Assembly (NCBI GenBank): GCA_902509725.1
Contig: CABWYI010000009.1
Span: 1-25,691 of the forward strand
Direction: 5' to 3'
DNA from: an uncultured Pelagibacteraceae bacterium
Lineage (GTDB): Bacteria > Pseudomonadota > Alphaproteobacteria > Pelagibacterales > Pelagibacteraceae
DNA: 25,691 nt
Part shown: positions 16,784-25,274 of the stretch, one piece after another
Numbering within the stretch: position 1 is the first letter of the stretch
Layout of the letters: every line of letters begins with the position of its first letter
Position numbers and translations under genes: made by a program
The notes under the pieces: model-generated
What the model was told of the DNA's origin: nothing
What the model saw: the letters and a program-made list of their open reading frames with translations, nothing else
Databases searched by the model: none

Positions 16784-17853
16784 TGAAAGGATTTAAAAAG
16801 AGCAATTTAAAATTTATAAAATTTTTTGATCAAAATGATCTAGGAGCTCTTCCCAGGACATTTTTAAGTGGTTTATTTGTATTAGTATTTTTTTATTTTG
16901 CTCCATCTTTAGTAAATTTTATAAATTATAAATTTAATGACAAAGGCTATCAAAATAATTCAAAAAAAGTTTTGGCTTACACTTTAAGTCAAGATGGCAG
17001 TGGGGGGAACGAAATTTTAGATGAGAGAGATCTGCTTGTAGATATTTTTAGTTTAAATGATTTAGAAACTGACTCTGTAAGACTAAACGCATCAACTATT
17101 AAACAATTATTTGAGGACACTGGTTATAAACTAGATGATGTTAGAGAAAAGAAATTAGTCAAGCCAGTAGCTCTTACATTGTTACCGCAAGAAATTAAAA
17201 TGATTGAAAATACTCAAAAAAGAAAAGAGTTTTTTATTCAGATAATTTTACCTTTAATTTTGAAAGAAAATAATAATATTAAACTGGATAGGAAAAGACT
17301 TTTTAGCATAATAAATAAAAGTAATAATTCAAAATTAGAAAAGAAATGGTTAGAAAAAAAATACAAACAATATGGAATTCCAAATAAAGATTTATCAGTT
17401 TTGAAGATTAGAATGGACGAGGTACCGGTTTCACTTGCAATAGCTCAAGCCGCAAAGGAAACTGGCTGGGGCACCTCAAGGTTTGCTCAAGAGGGAAATG
17501 CATTATTTGGTCAGTGGACTTGGTCTGGCGAAGGTTTAAAACCTAAAGAAGCAGATAAAAGCCAAGGACATAAAGTAATGAAGTTTAATGTTTTACAAGC
17601 ATCTGTAAGAGCATATCAGAGAAATTTAAACACCCACTCCTCATATGAAGATTTCAGAAAAGCACGAGGGGAATTAAGAGATTTGAGCAAACCTTTAGAT
17701 AGTTTAATTTTAGCAAAACATTTGGATAAATACGCTGAAACAGGAAGTAATTATGTGGAAGTTTTAATGAAAATAATAAAACAAAATAATCTCAAAGATT
17801 TTGATGATGTAAAATTACTTCCATCAAGTATAGAATTAGAGAGTTTAATTTAA
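16783..17853 (+). CDS. Bax-like membrane-anchored glucosaminidase domain protein
   Basis: A 356-residue predicted peptidoglycan hydrolase. One hydrophobic segment near 26-46 (FLSGLFVLVFFYFAPSLVNF) would anchor it in the inner membrane with the rest in the periplasm. The C-terminal catalytic region (about 205-335) is of the glucosaminidase/FlgJ-Bax type: VPVSLAIAQAAKETGWGTSRFA (214-235) with Glu226 as the likely general acid, then GNALFGQWTWSGEG. The middle section (about 85-200), including LTLLPQEIKMIENTQKRKEFFIQIILPLIL, resembles E. coli Bax. The family cleaves N-acetylglucosaminyl bonds in the wall; the exact bond here is not proven. The ATG overlaps the preceding stop, and its stop shares TTAA with the convergent deacetylase gene. 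Confidence 0.87.
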   Translation: MKGFKKSNLKFIKFFDQNDLGALPRTFLSGLFVLVFFYFAPSLVNFINYKFNDKGYQNNSKKVLAYTLSQDGSGGNEILDERDLLVDIFSLNDLETDSVRLNASTIKQLFEDTGYKLDDVREKKLVKPVALTLLPQEIKMIENTQKRKEFFIQIILPLILKENNNIKLDRKRLFSIINKSNNSKLEKKWLEKKYKQYGIPNKDLSVLKIRMDEVPVSLAIAQAAKETGWGTSRFAQEGNALFGQWTWSGEGLKPKEADKSQGHKVMKFNVLQASVRAYQRNLNTHSSYEDFRKARGELRDLSKPLDSLILAKHLDKYAETGSNYVEVLMKIIKQNNLKDFDDVKLLPSSIELESLI

Positions 17854-18911
17854 TTTTCTTGAACAATAAATTGAACACCGAACCAACGCCATTTTCCATT
17901 ATCGTTAAGTGAACAATTTATTCTTCCACGGCGTGGTTTAAATGCCTCTCTAAACTTTACAGTTAAAACGTGCTTATTGATTGAAATAGAGGATTTATCC
18001 CATTGTCCACCTTCATTTGAATAACAATTAATATTTTCAATATTTTTTTGTTCAGTAAAGAATTCAACTTTTAGATTTGGTGGATTATTTTTTTTACTAA
18101 TTTTTTTTTCGATCGGCTCTAGTTTTTTGTATTCAAGAGGAAAAGAGTTTATTATTGATTTAAATCTTTCTATTTTTCCATAATTTTCATTAATAGGAAA
18201 TCTAGATAATTCAAATTTATCTTTGTTAATATCAATTACACCAGAATGTTGACCAAACGCAATGCTGAAATTATCCTCCACATAATCTCTCATAAACCTT
18301 GAGTACTCTCCAAAAGGATAGGAAAATAATGATGGTATATAACCTAAATTTTTTAAAAATATACTATCAGCTTTTTTTAGGTCTGAAACAAATTCTTCAT
18401 TAGTTTTTTCAATCAAATAATCATGAGTATGAGAATGATGACCTATAAATGCAAATTCAGTTTTTTCTACCTCTTTTATTTCCTCCCATGTCATATATCC
18501 ATTTTTCCCTACGGGCTCTGTTGATACGAATAATATAAATGGAATTTTATTTTTTTTTAAGAAAGGCCAAGCTTCCGTATAAAAAGATTTAAACCCATCA
18601 TCTATAGTAAGCAATATTTTCTTTTCTTTTTTTGCTATACTAAAATTTTCTTCAAATCTTTTTGGATTATAAAATGAATAGTCCGAATCTTTAATTAATT
18701 TAATATGTTCTTTGAAAATATCCATTTGTATGTTTGTGGATGGATATTTCGACTCATTAAAGCGATGATACATAATTGATACAACACCTTCGTCAGCGGA
18801 AAATCGTTTACTATTATAGTCTTCTGCTTTAGAATTTAACGTTAAAAATGAAATACAAATGGCCAAGTTTATAATTGATGCTGCTAATGAAAAGATTTTT
18901 TTTATGATCAT
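17850..18911 (-). CDS. exported polysaccharide deacetylase (NodB-fold) with C-terminal beta-rich domain
   Basis: A carbohydrate-esterase-4 type protein of 353 residues that would remove N-acetyl groups from a glycan such as peptidoglycan or a capsule. A signal peptide covers about 1-29 (IIKKIFSLAASIINLAICIS core). NodB motifs follow: TIDDGF at 102-107 with Asp104/Asp105, HHSHTH at 158-163 giving the metal pair His159 and His163, and FSYPFGEY at 196-203. Residues from about 265 form an extra domain ending in RINCSLNDNGKWRWFGVQF, with cysteines that could form a disulfide; I do not recognise it. Its start lies inside the oppositely directed tsaB, overlapping by 53 bases. The next in-frame Met (47) would remove the signal peptide, so the long start is preferred. 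Confidence 0.88.
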   Translation of the reverse strand: MIIKKIFSLAASIINLAICISFLTLNSKAEDYNSKRFSADEGVVSIMYHRFNESKYPSTNIQMDIFKEHIKLIKDSDYSFYNPKRFEENFSIAKKEKKILLTIDDGFKSFYTEAWPFLKKNKIPFILFVSTEPVGKNGYMTWEEIKEVEKTEFAFIGHHSHTHDYLIEKTNEEFVSDLKKADSIFLKNLGYIPSLFSYPFGEYSRFMRDYVEDNFSIAFGQHSGVIDINKDKFELSRFPINENYGKIERFKSIINSFPLEYKKLEPIEKKISKKNNPPNLKVEFFTEQKNIENINCYSNEGGQWDKSSISINKHVLTVKFREAFKPRRGRINCSLNDNGKWRWFGVQFIVQEN

Positions 18912-19245
18912 TACTAATGATGATATTTATAATATTAGTCATGAAAATAGTAAAACTAATTATGAAAAATTAACTATTTTAATTAATGAATTTTTAAATT
19001 CAAAAAATCTAAAAATGAATAATATTACATCTTTGTATATTAATAGAGGACCAGGTAGTTTTGCGGGTATTAGAAATACACTCTCAATAGCAAAAGCTAT
19101 TCATTTAGCCCAAAATGTTGACTATTATTGCTTTAGTTTTAAAGATTTTATCAACGAAAATGATGTAAAATATGAAAATATTCCCAATCTATGCAATAAA
19201 TTTAAAGTTAAAAAAAATTTGATTAATCCTATTTATATAAGTTAA
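18859..19245 (+). CDS. tsaB: short TsaB-like tRNA threonylcarbamoyladenosine biosynthesis protein
   Basis: A 128-residue ASKHA-fold protein resembling the N-terminal half of TsaB, the partner of TsaD in forming t6A37 on ANN-decoding tRNAs. The first strand AKFIIDAANEKIFFMII and the signature GPGSFAGIRN at 64-73 are clear. Normal TsaB is 200-230 residues. This one stops after NLINPIYIS, which resembles the P-(L/I)-Y-(L/I) tail near the TsaB C-terminus, so the C-terminal half may have been deleted internally. The usual downstream rimI is absent, with fur starting nine bases later. The start at 18859 is favoured because the conserved first strand begins there, although this puts 53 bases inside the opposing deacetylase gene. 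Possibly functional; a decayed remnant is the alternative. Confidence 0.8.
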   Translation: MAKFIIDAANEKIFFMIITNDDIYNISHENSKTNYEKLTILINEFLNSKNLKMNNITSLYINRGPGSFAGIRNTLSIAKAIHLAQNVDYYCFSFKDFINENDVKYENIPNLCNKFKVKKNLINPIYIS

Positions 19246-19253
19246 AATTAGTT

Positions 19254-19685
19254 ATGTCAGATACCATTGAACAAAAATGTATATCAAAAGGAGTGAAGCT
19301 TACTGAGCAAAGAAAAATAATTGCAAGAGTTATTTCCGATTCAAAAACTGAGTATGGAGAGTCTGATCATCCAGATGTAGATGAATTATACAATAGAGTT
19401 TCGAAGATAGATCCAAAAATAAGTATTGCCACTGTTTATAGAACTGTAAAACTTTTTGAAGAGGCTGGTATATTAACTAAGCACGACTTTAAAGGCGGAA
19501 AAGCTAGATATGAGGCAATAGTAGAGAGTCATCATGATCACTTAATTGATATTAAGACTGGTGAGATAATCGAATTTGTAAATGAAGAAATTGAGGCATT
19601 ACAAAAAAAAGTTGCAGAGAAGCATGGTTATGAATTGGTAGATCATAAACTAGAACTTTATGGTGTGAAAAAAAATTCTAAATAA
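19254..19685 (+). CDS. fur: Fur/Mur-family metal-responsive transcriptional regulator
   Basis: A 143-residue dimeric metalloregulator. The winged helix covers about 1-85 (GVKLTEQRKIIARVI, then ISIATVYRTVKLFEEAGIL at 57-74), and the dimerisation and metal domain follows with HHDHLID at 93-99. The CxxC structural zinc pair of E. coli Fur is absent; the corresponding stretch reads DIKTGEIIEF. Loss of those cysteines is usual in alphaproteobacterial Fur/Mur proteins, several of which respond to manganese. It could therefore control iron or manganese uptake; the metal cannot be settled from sequence. The stop is directly followed by the miaB ATG. Confidence 0.94.
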   Translation: MSDTIEQKCISKGVKLTEQRKIIARVISDSKTEYGESDHPDVDELYNRVSKIDPKISIATVYRTVKLFEEAGILTKHDFKGGKARYEAIVESHHDHLIDIKTGEIIEFVNEEIEALQKKVAEKHGYELVDHKLELYGVKKNSK

Positions 19686-21011
19686 ATGAACCAAAAAATC
19701 TATATTAAAACATTTGGCTGTCAAATGAACGAATATGACTCAAATCGCATATATGATACGGTAAAGAAAATTGGCTATACAAAAACAAATCATTTTGAGG
19801 AAGCTAATTGTTATGTTTTGAATACTTGCCATATAAGAGATAAGGCTAAAGAAAAAGTTTACCATGATATTGGAAGAGTAAAAAAAAGTTTTAGGGCAAA
19901 AAAAAAACCATTAGTTATTGTAGCTGGGTGCGTGGCACAGGCTGAAAATCAAGAGATGTTAAAAAGAGAGCCATATATAGATTTAGTGATTGGACCACAG
20001 GCTTATCACAAAATTAATGATACTATATTAAGTTTTAATCAAAAAAAAAAAATTGAAGAGACAGAATTTGATGCTGTAAGCAAGTTTGAATATTTAAGTA
20101 GAATTGAAAACAATTCAACAAAATCATCTTCTTTTTTAACTATACAAGAAGGATGTGATAAATTTTGTCATTTTTGTGTTGTGCCTTATACAAGAGGACC
20201 TGAATACTCTAGGCCTTACAAGCAAATTATTGAGGAAGCAAAAAATTTAGCAAGTAATGGTGCTAGGGAAATAATTTTACTAGGACAAAATGTAAATGCA
20301 TATGATGATAATGGATTTCGATTATCAAATTTAATTTATGAAATTGAAAAAATAAAAGAAATTCAAAGGATTAGGTATACCACCTCTCATCCAAAGGATA
20401 TGACTAATGATTTGATAGATGTTTACAAAGATTCAAAAAAATTGATGCCATTAGTTCATCTTCCAATTCAAAGTGGTTCAAATAAAGTCTTAAATCTTAT
20501 GAATAGAAAACATACTATAAATGAATATTTAAAAATTTTTGAAAAATTGAAAAATATCAATAAATCAATTGAGTTTTCAAGTGATTTTATAATCGGCTAT
20601 CCAGGAGAGGAAGAAGAGGATTTTAATAATACCATAAATTTAATTAAGAAAATCAAATTCGTAAATTCATACTCTTTTATCTTTAGCCCAAGACCTGGAA
20701 CCGTTGCGAATGAATTAAAATTAATCGATGAAAGAGTCTTAAAAAAAAGATTAGAGATCTTACAAAATGAGCTATTTAGAAATCAAATAGAAATGAATAA
20801 ATCACTGGAAAATAAAGAAATTAATGTTTTGGTAGAAAATTTTACGGAGGATAAAAATCAACTATTTGGAAGATCAGATTATATGACATCAGTTATTTTT
20901 GACGGTAAAAAAGAGGATATTGGAAAAGTAATCCCAGTTAAAATTTTAAAAAGCAATAGAACTACATTATTTGGAAGCGTGAATAATAAAGAAAAAAAAA
21001 AGGTAGCATAA
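19686..21011 (+). CDS. miaB: tRNA-2-methylthio-N6-dimethylallyladenosine synthase
   Basis: A radical-SAM methylthiotransferase of 441 residues that converts i6A37 to ms2i6A37 in tRNAs reading UNN codons. The N-terminal MTTase domain supplies three cysteines for the auxiliary [4Fe-4S] cluster: Cys12 (FGCQMNEYDS), Cys48 (NTCHIRDKA) and Cys82 (AGCVAQ). The radical-SAM triad is Cys157, Cys161 and Cys164 in GCDKFCHFCVVPYTRG. A TRAM RNA-binding domain ends the protein (about 375-435). All essential residues are present. The gene abuts fur and precedes phoH by three bases. Confidence 0.98.
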   Translation: MNQKIYIKTFGCQMNEYDSNRIYDTVKKIGYTKTNHFEEANCYVLNTCHIRDKAKEKVYHDIGRVKKSFRAKKKPLVIVAGCVAQAENQEMLKREPYIDLVIGPQAYHKINDTILSFNQKKKIEETEFDAVSKFEYLSRIENNSTKSSSFLTIQEGCDKFCHFCVVPYTRGPEYSRPYKQIIEEAKNLASNGAREIILLGQNVNAYDDNGFRLSNLIYEIEKIKEIQRIRYTTSHPKDMTNDLIDVYKDSKKLMPLVHLPIQSGSNKVLNLMNRKHTINEYLKIFEKLKNINKSIEFSSDFIIGYPGEEEEDFNNTINLIKKIKFVNSYSFIFSPRPGTVANELKLIDERVLKKRLEILQNELFRNQIEMNKSLENKEINVLVENFTEDKNQLFGRSDYMTSVIFDGKKEDIGKVIPVKILKSNRTTLFGSVNNKEKKKVA

Positions 21012-21014
21012 TAA

Positions 21015-22010
21015 TTGACTAGTTTAATCAATAAAAAAATTGATCAATCACTTAAATTTGTTTACTCAGATAATAATACTTTAAGTGTTATTTTTCATGA
21101 TAATGACTTACTAATGGGAGTTGTAGGTGAATTTAATAAAAATTTAAAAGAATTAGAAAAAATCACAAGCTCAAGTTTATATTCAAGGGGTAATTCTATA
21201 TTAATTAAGTCAACACCTGAAAAAAATGAAATAATAAAAAATGCAATTAAATTTTTAGCTAATCAATTTATAAATAATGGAAATATAGAAAATAAAGATA
21301 TACTCTCATCAGTAGATAAGTTTATGATTAATGAAAAAGTAAAAAATAACAATATAACAGATATTATTAAGACTCCAAAAAAATCTATTATTCCTCGTTC
21401 AGAAAAACAAAAATCATATGTTAGAGCTTTAAGACAGAGTGATATTATTATTTCAGCTGGTCCAGCAGGAACTGGAAAAACATTTCTTGCAGTAGCTGTG
21501 GGACTTACAATGTTACTTGAAAAAAAAATTGAAAGAATAATTTTATCAAGACCCGCTGTGGAAGCTGGTGAGAGACTAGGTTTTTTGCCTGGAGACATGA
21601 AAGAAAAAGTTGATCCTTATCTGAGGCCTTTGTATGATTCACTTTATGATTTATTTAACTTCGAAAAAATACAAAGAATGATTGAAATAGGAGACATTGA
21701 AATAGCACCATTAGCATTTATGAGAGGTCGAACGTTAAAAAATTCTTTTGCAATTTTAGACGAGGCACAGAATGCAACAGACACTCAAATTAAGATGTTT
21801 TTGACTAGGATTGGAGAAAACTCAAAAATTGTTGTTAATGGGGACCCCAGTCAAATTGATTTACCAAATAAAAATATGTCAGGTTTGTTAAAATCAAAAG
21901 AATTATTAGGTCATTTAAATGAAATTTCTGTAGTTGATTTTGATTATTCAGATGTTGTTAGACATCCACTTGTATCAAAAATAGTTAAAGCATATTCTAA
22001 TAATGATTAA
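21015..22010 (+). CDS. PhoH-like ATPase (YbeZ/PhoL)
   Basis: A cytosolic P-loop ATPase of 331 residues, nearly always adjacent to ybeY and thought to act with it on RNA and ribosome quality control. The N-terminal KH-like region (about 1-110) is followed by GPAGTGKT Walker A at 149-156, a LSRPAVEAGERLGFLPGD block at 177-194, and Walker B FAILDEAQN at 245-253. VVNGDPSQIDLP is the sensor-like motif. The start is TTG at 21015, three bases after the miaB stop; there is no in-frame ATG before the conserved N-terminal residues, and AGGT lies at 21001-21004. The 3' end overlaps ybeY by eight bases. Confidence 0.96.
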   Translation: MTSLINKKIDQSLKFVYSDNNTLSVIFHDNDLLMGVVGEFNKNLKELEKITSSSLYSRGNSILIKSTPEKNEIIKNAIKFLANQFINNGNIENKDILSSVDKFMINEKVKNNNITDIIKTPKKSIIPRSEKQKSYVRALRQSDIIISAGPAGTGKTFLAVAVGLTMLLEKKIERIILSRPAVEAGERLGFLPGDMKEKVDPYLRPLYDSLYDLFNFEKIQRMIEIGDIEIAPLAFMRGRTLKNSFAILDEAQNATDTQIKMFLTRIGENSKIVVNGDPSQIDLPNKNMSGLLKSKELLGHLNEISVVDFDYSDVVRHPLVSKIVKAYSNND

Positions 22011-22464
22011 TATTCTTGTCCTCTCAGAGGAGAGTGCATGGTCAAGGAAATTAAAAAAAAAGAATTTTTTTTTCAATCAAATTTGCAAATCATTTCCAAA
22101 AAAATATAAGTTTTTAAATAAAAAAGTAAGTTTAACGATTTTACTTTCCAACAATAAGAATATAAAAAAATTAAATAAAAATTTCAGAAATAAAAACAAA
22201 CCAACTGATATATTGTCATTTCCTTTAAACAAGAAAATAAAAATAACTAAGCAAACATATCTTGGAGATATCATTATAAGTTATGATTTCATTAATAAAC
22301 CTAAGTCACAAAATTTACATAGTTTCAAACATAAATTAATCAAAATATTTATTCATGGGTTTCTCCATCTTGTGGGATATGATCATATTAAAAATAATGA
22401 TTTTAAAAAAATGTTAAAAGAAGAGAAATTGATATATCAAGCAGTAATTTCAAAATTAAATTAA
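22003..22464 (+). CDS. ybeY: endoribonuclease YbeY (16S rRNA 3'-end maturation)
   Basis: A zinc-dependent single-strand endoribonuclease of 153 residues, important for maturing the 3' end of 16S rRNA and for 70S quality control. The metal motif HGFLHLVGYDH places His118, His122 and His128 as ligands (the H-X3-H-X5-H pattern). The upstream NKPTDILSFP at 65-74 is the second family signature, and YLGDIIIS at 86-93 the third. Translation is probably coupled to phoH through the eight-base overlap. In many alphaproteobacteria corC follows ybeY; here lnt follows six bases later. Confidence 0.96.
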   Translation: MINILVLSEESAWSRKLKKKNFFFNQICKSFPKKYKFLNKKVSLTILLSNNKNIKKLNKNFRNKNKPTDILSFPLNKKIKITKQTYLGDIIISYDFINKPKSQNLHSFKHKLIKIFIHGFLHLVGYDHIKNNDFKKMLKEEKLIYQAVISKLN

Positions 22465-22470
22465 ATACAA

Positions 22471-24015
22471 TTGAAAAATAAATTATATACTGAATTAATT
22501 TTTTTATTATTGATTGGAGCCATTACTTCTCTAAGTTTACCTCCGCTGAACTTTTTCTTTATAAATTTTTTTACGTTTACTTTATTTTTTGTATTTTTAG
22601 TTAAAAAATCTAAATTACACTCAAATCAAAAAATTTTCTTTTTCTATGGTTGGACTTTTGGTTTGGGATATTTTATTTCAAATTTATATTGGATTTCAAT
22701 TTCATTGACTTTCGATAGCAGTTTTAAATTTTTGATACCGTTATCAATTATTTTGATTCCAATGTTTTTAGCGGTATTTTATGGAGCTGTATCTTTTTTA
22801 TTTATTTTTTTTAAACAAAAAAAAATAATAAATTCTTTTCTACTTTTTTCGTTATCTTTTGGAATTATAGAATTTTTAAGAGGTACTTTTCTCACAGGTT
22901 TTCCTTGGAATCTAATTGCTTATAGTTTTTCAAATCAGCTAGAGGTACTGAGCATAACATCGATAATTGGAACTTATGGATTTAATTTATTTTGTATTTC
23001 ATTATTTACGAGTCCTGCAATAATTTTACTTAACAAAAGAAAACAGGATTTTGGAATTTTTATTTTTTTTTTATCTATAACCTTTGTTTTTTTTTACTAC
23101 GGATCTATAGAAAAGAATAAATTTTTAGAATTAAAAAAAAATAATATTGATTATGAGATTAGAGCAATTGGATCTAATATAAGTTTGGAAAGATTCTACT
23201 CAAATGATGATCCAGTTTCTGTAATTAATGAATTAATAAAAATCAGTGAACCAAATAAGTCTAAAAAAATTATTTTTGTTTGGCCCGAAGGTATTGTGCC
23301 CAGTATTTCACAAGATGATTTAATAGAGTATAGCTGGTTATTTGATAAAAAATTTAATAAAAATCATATTTTTTTAATAGGTATTAACAAAGAGGAAGAC
23401 GTAGGTGGAATTACAAAATATTATAATTCACTTTCCGTTTATGACAATAAGTTAAATTTAATTAACTCATATAGCAAGATAAAATTAGTCCCTTTTGGAG
23501 AATTTTTACCATTAGAAAATTTTTTACGACGTTTTGGATTAAGATCAATAACTAATAGTTATCAATCATACACAAGCGGGAATAAAAGAAATGTCATTAA
23601 TTTAGATTTAGATATGTTCTCAATAAAGTTTTTACCTTTGATTTGCTATGAAATAATTTATTCAGGTAAATTATTTCATAAAACAGACTTTGACTTAATT
23701 ATTAATATTTCTGAGGATGGATGGTTTGGTCAATCTATTGGACCGAAGCAACATTTTGCTCATAGTATTTTTAGAGCCATTGAGAGTGGCAAATATTTAA
23801 TTCGCTCATCTAACAATGGGATCACTGCTATTATAAATCCAATAGGCATTATTGAGCAAAAACTATCTTTAGGCAAAACAGGGTTTGTTAAATTAAAAGA
23901 AGTACGAACAATCCAACCAACAATATTTTCAAAGTATGGAAATAAAATTTTCGGATTATTAATTTTATTGTATATTTTTTTAATATTTTCATTTAATAGA
24001 ACTAGAGATGAGTAA
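22471..24015 (+). CDS. lnt: apolipoprotein N-acyltransferase
   Basis: An inner-membrane enzyme of 514 residues that adds the third acyl chain to the N-terminal cysteine of lipoproteins, such as the BON lipoprotein in this window. About six membrane helices occupy the first 215 residues, with one more at the C-terminus. The periplasmic nitrilase-like domain carries the catalytic triad: Glu273 in WPEG, Lys336 in [13 protein letters not shown], and Cys392 in LICYE. The start is TTG at 22471, six bases after ybeY; no in-frame ATG precedes the first helix. The stop overlaps metK by eight bases. Confidence 0.97.
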   Translation: MKNKLYTELIFLLLIGAITSLSLPPLNFFFINFFTFTLFFVFLVKKSKLHSNQKIFFFYGWTFGLGYFISNLYWISISLTFDSSFKFLIPLSIILIPMFLAVFYGAVSFLFIFFKQKKIINSFLLFSLSFGIIEFLRGTFLTGFPWNLIAYSFSNQLEVLSITSIIGTYGFNLFCISLFTSPAIILLNKRKQDFGIFIFFLSITFVFFYYGSIEKNKFLELKKNNIDYEIRAIGSNISLERFYSNDDPVSVINELIKISEPNKSKKIIFVWPEGIVPSISQDDLIEYSWLFDKKFNKNHIFLIGINKEEDVGGITKYYNSLSVYDNKLNLINSYSKIKLVPFGEFLPLENFLRRFGLRSITNSYQSYTSGNKRNVINLDLDMFSIKFLPLICYEIIYSGKLFHKTDFDLIINISEDGWFGQSIGPKQHFAHSIFRAIESGKYLIRSSNNGITAIINPIGIIEQKLSLGKTGFVKLKEVRTIQPTIFSKYGNKIFGLLILLYIFLIFSFNRTRDE

Positions 24016-25177
24016 TCTTAAAAATTATCTTTTTACAAGTGAGTCGGTTTCCGAAGGTCATCCTGATAAAGTTTCAGACAGAATATCCGATATGGTGGTT
24101 GATAATTATCTTTCAAAAGACCCTTTTTCAAGAGTAGCATGTGAGACACTTACCACAACAAACAAGGTTGTATTAGCGGGTGAAATAAGAGGACCCAAAA
24201 TTAAGAAAGAAGAAATTATAGAAAAAGTTAGAAATTGCATTAAAGATATTGGTTATGATCAAGATGGTTTTACTTGGAAAGAAGCAACAAAAATAGAAAG
24301 CCATTTGCATTCACAATCAAAAGACATAGCTATGGGAGTAGACTCATCTGGAAATAAGGATGAAGGAGCTGGTGATCAAGGTATAATGTTTGGATACGCA
24401 TGTAATGAAACAGATGTTTTAATGCCGGCACCAATACATTATTCGCACAAAATTTTAAGATTAATGGCTGAAGACAGAAAATCTGGTAAATTAAATCATA
24501 TTGAGCCAGATTCAAAAAGCCAAGTTACCTTTGAATATTTAAATGGCATGCCAAGCAAAGTTAAATCTGTAGTGATATCATCACAACATTCTCCTGATGT
24601 AAATCAGGAGCAAGTCAGAGATTTATTGAGACCATATTTGCTAAAAGCTATTCCAAAATCCTTTTTTGATAATTTTAAAGATGAAGAATTTTATGTGAAT
24701 CCAACCGGAAACTTTGTCATTGGTGGTCCTGATGGAGATTGCGGCCTTACAGGACGAAAAATTATAGTTGATACTTATGGAGGCGCTGCTCCACACGGTG
24801 GTGGTGCTTTTTCTGGGAAAGACCCAACTAAAGTTGACAGATCAGCGGCATACGCAGCAAGATACATTGCAAAAAATATTGTAGCTTCAAAAATTTCGGA
24901 TAAATGCTTAATCCAACTAGCTTATGCAATCGGCGTATCAAAACCACTCTCTATCTATGTAAATTTATTTGATAATGACCTTGAAAAAAATCAATTTGTT
25001 ATTGAAAAGATTAAAAATAATTTCGATCTAAGTCCGAGGGGCATCAGAGAAATGCTAAATTTGAATAAACCAATTTATGAAAAATCGGCAGCCTATGGAC
25101 ATTTTGGTAGAACACCAGAAAGCGATGGGTCATTTTCATGGGAAAAAACCGATAAAATAAGCATTTTTTCTAAATAG
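24008..25177 (+). CDS. metK: S-adenosylmethionine synthetase
   Basis: Makes SAM from methionine and ATP, in the cytosol, as a tetramer. The 389 residues are normal length. [13 protein letters not shown] at 12-24 carries the phosphate-contacting His18, [12 protein letters not shown] is the methionine-adenosine loop, and the P-loop-like [25 protein letters not shown] is complete. The product supplies SAM to MiaB and RsmI among others. The start lies inside the lnt 3' end, which leaves no room for a SAM riboswitch directly upstream. A clear terminator lies 56 bases after the stop. The trmB gene commonly found next in alphaproteobacteria is missing. Confidence 0.98.
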   Translation: MSNLKNYLFTSESVSEGHPDKVSDRISDMVVDNYLSKDPFSRVACETLTTTNKVVLAGEIRGPKIKKEEIIEKVRNCIKDIGYDQDGFTWKEATKIESHLHSQSKDIAMGVDSSGNKDEGAGDQGIMFGYACNETDVLMPAPIHYSHKILRLMAEDRKSGKLNHIEPDSKSQVTFEYLNGMPSKVKSVVISSQHSPDVNQEQVRDLLRPYLLKAIPKSFFDNFKDEEFYVNPTGNFVIGGPDGDCGLTGRKIIVDTYGGAAPHGGGAFSGKDPTKVDRSAAYAARYIAKNIVASKISDKCLIQLAYAIGVSKPLSIYVNLFDNDLEKNQFVIEKIKNNFDLSPRGIREMLNLNKPIYEKSAAYGHFGRTPESDGSFSWEKTDKISIFSK

Positions 25178-25183
25178 TTTCTG

Positions 25184-25211
25184 TTGAATTAAAAAAAAAT
25201 TTTAATATATT
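25184..25211 (+). promoter_or_regulatory. weak candidate sigma-70 promoter upstream of nusA
   Basis: TTGAAT (25184-25189), a 16-base spacer and TATATT (25206-25211) lie just after metK. A transcript from here would begin near 25218 and would have to pass the hairpin at 25233-25259 before reaching nusA. In such AT-rich DNA the match could be chance. Confidence 0.28.
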
Positions 25212-25232
25212 GCTTTTACATCATTGAATTTC

Positions 25233-25259
25233 AAAATGGGCTTAAGCCCATTTTTTTTT
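25233..25259 (+). terminator. intrinsic terminator or attenuator between metK and nusA
   Basis: A perfect inverted repeat, stem AAAATGGGC and GCCCATTTT with TTAA loop (25233-25254), continues into a run of T through 25259. This is a textbook Rho-independent terminator and the most GC-rich hairpin noticed between genes here. It ends only 15 bases before the nusA ATG, leaving no room for a promoter between it and nusA. It therefore probably terminates most metK transcripts and may set nusA expression by read-through. Confidence 0.85.
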
Positions 25260-25274
25260 GAAGCAAACAAAAAT

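Noticed and set aside
23900..24010. SAM riboswitch upstream of metK
   Set aside because: metK starts inside lnt with no leader, and no riboswitch-like pairing was apparent.
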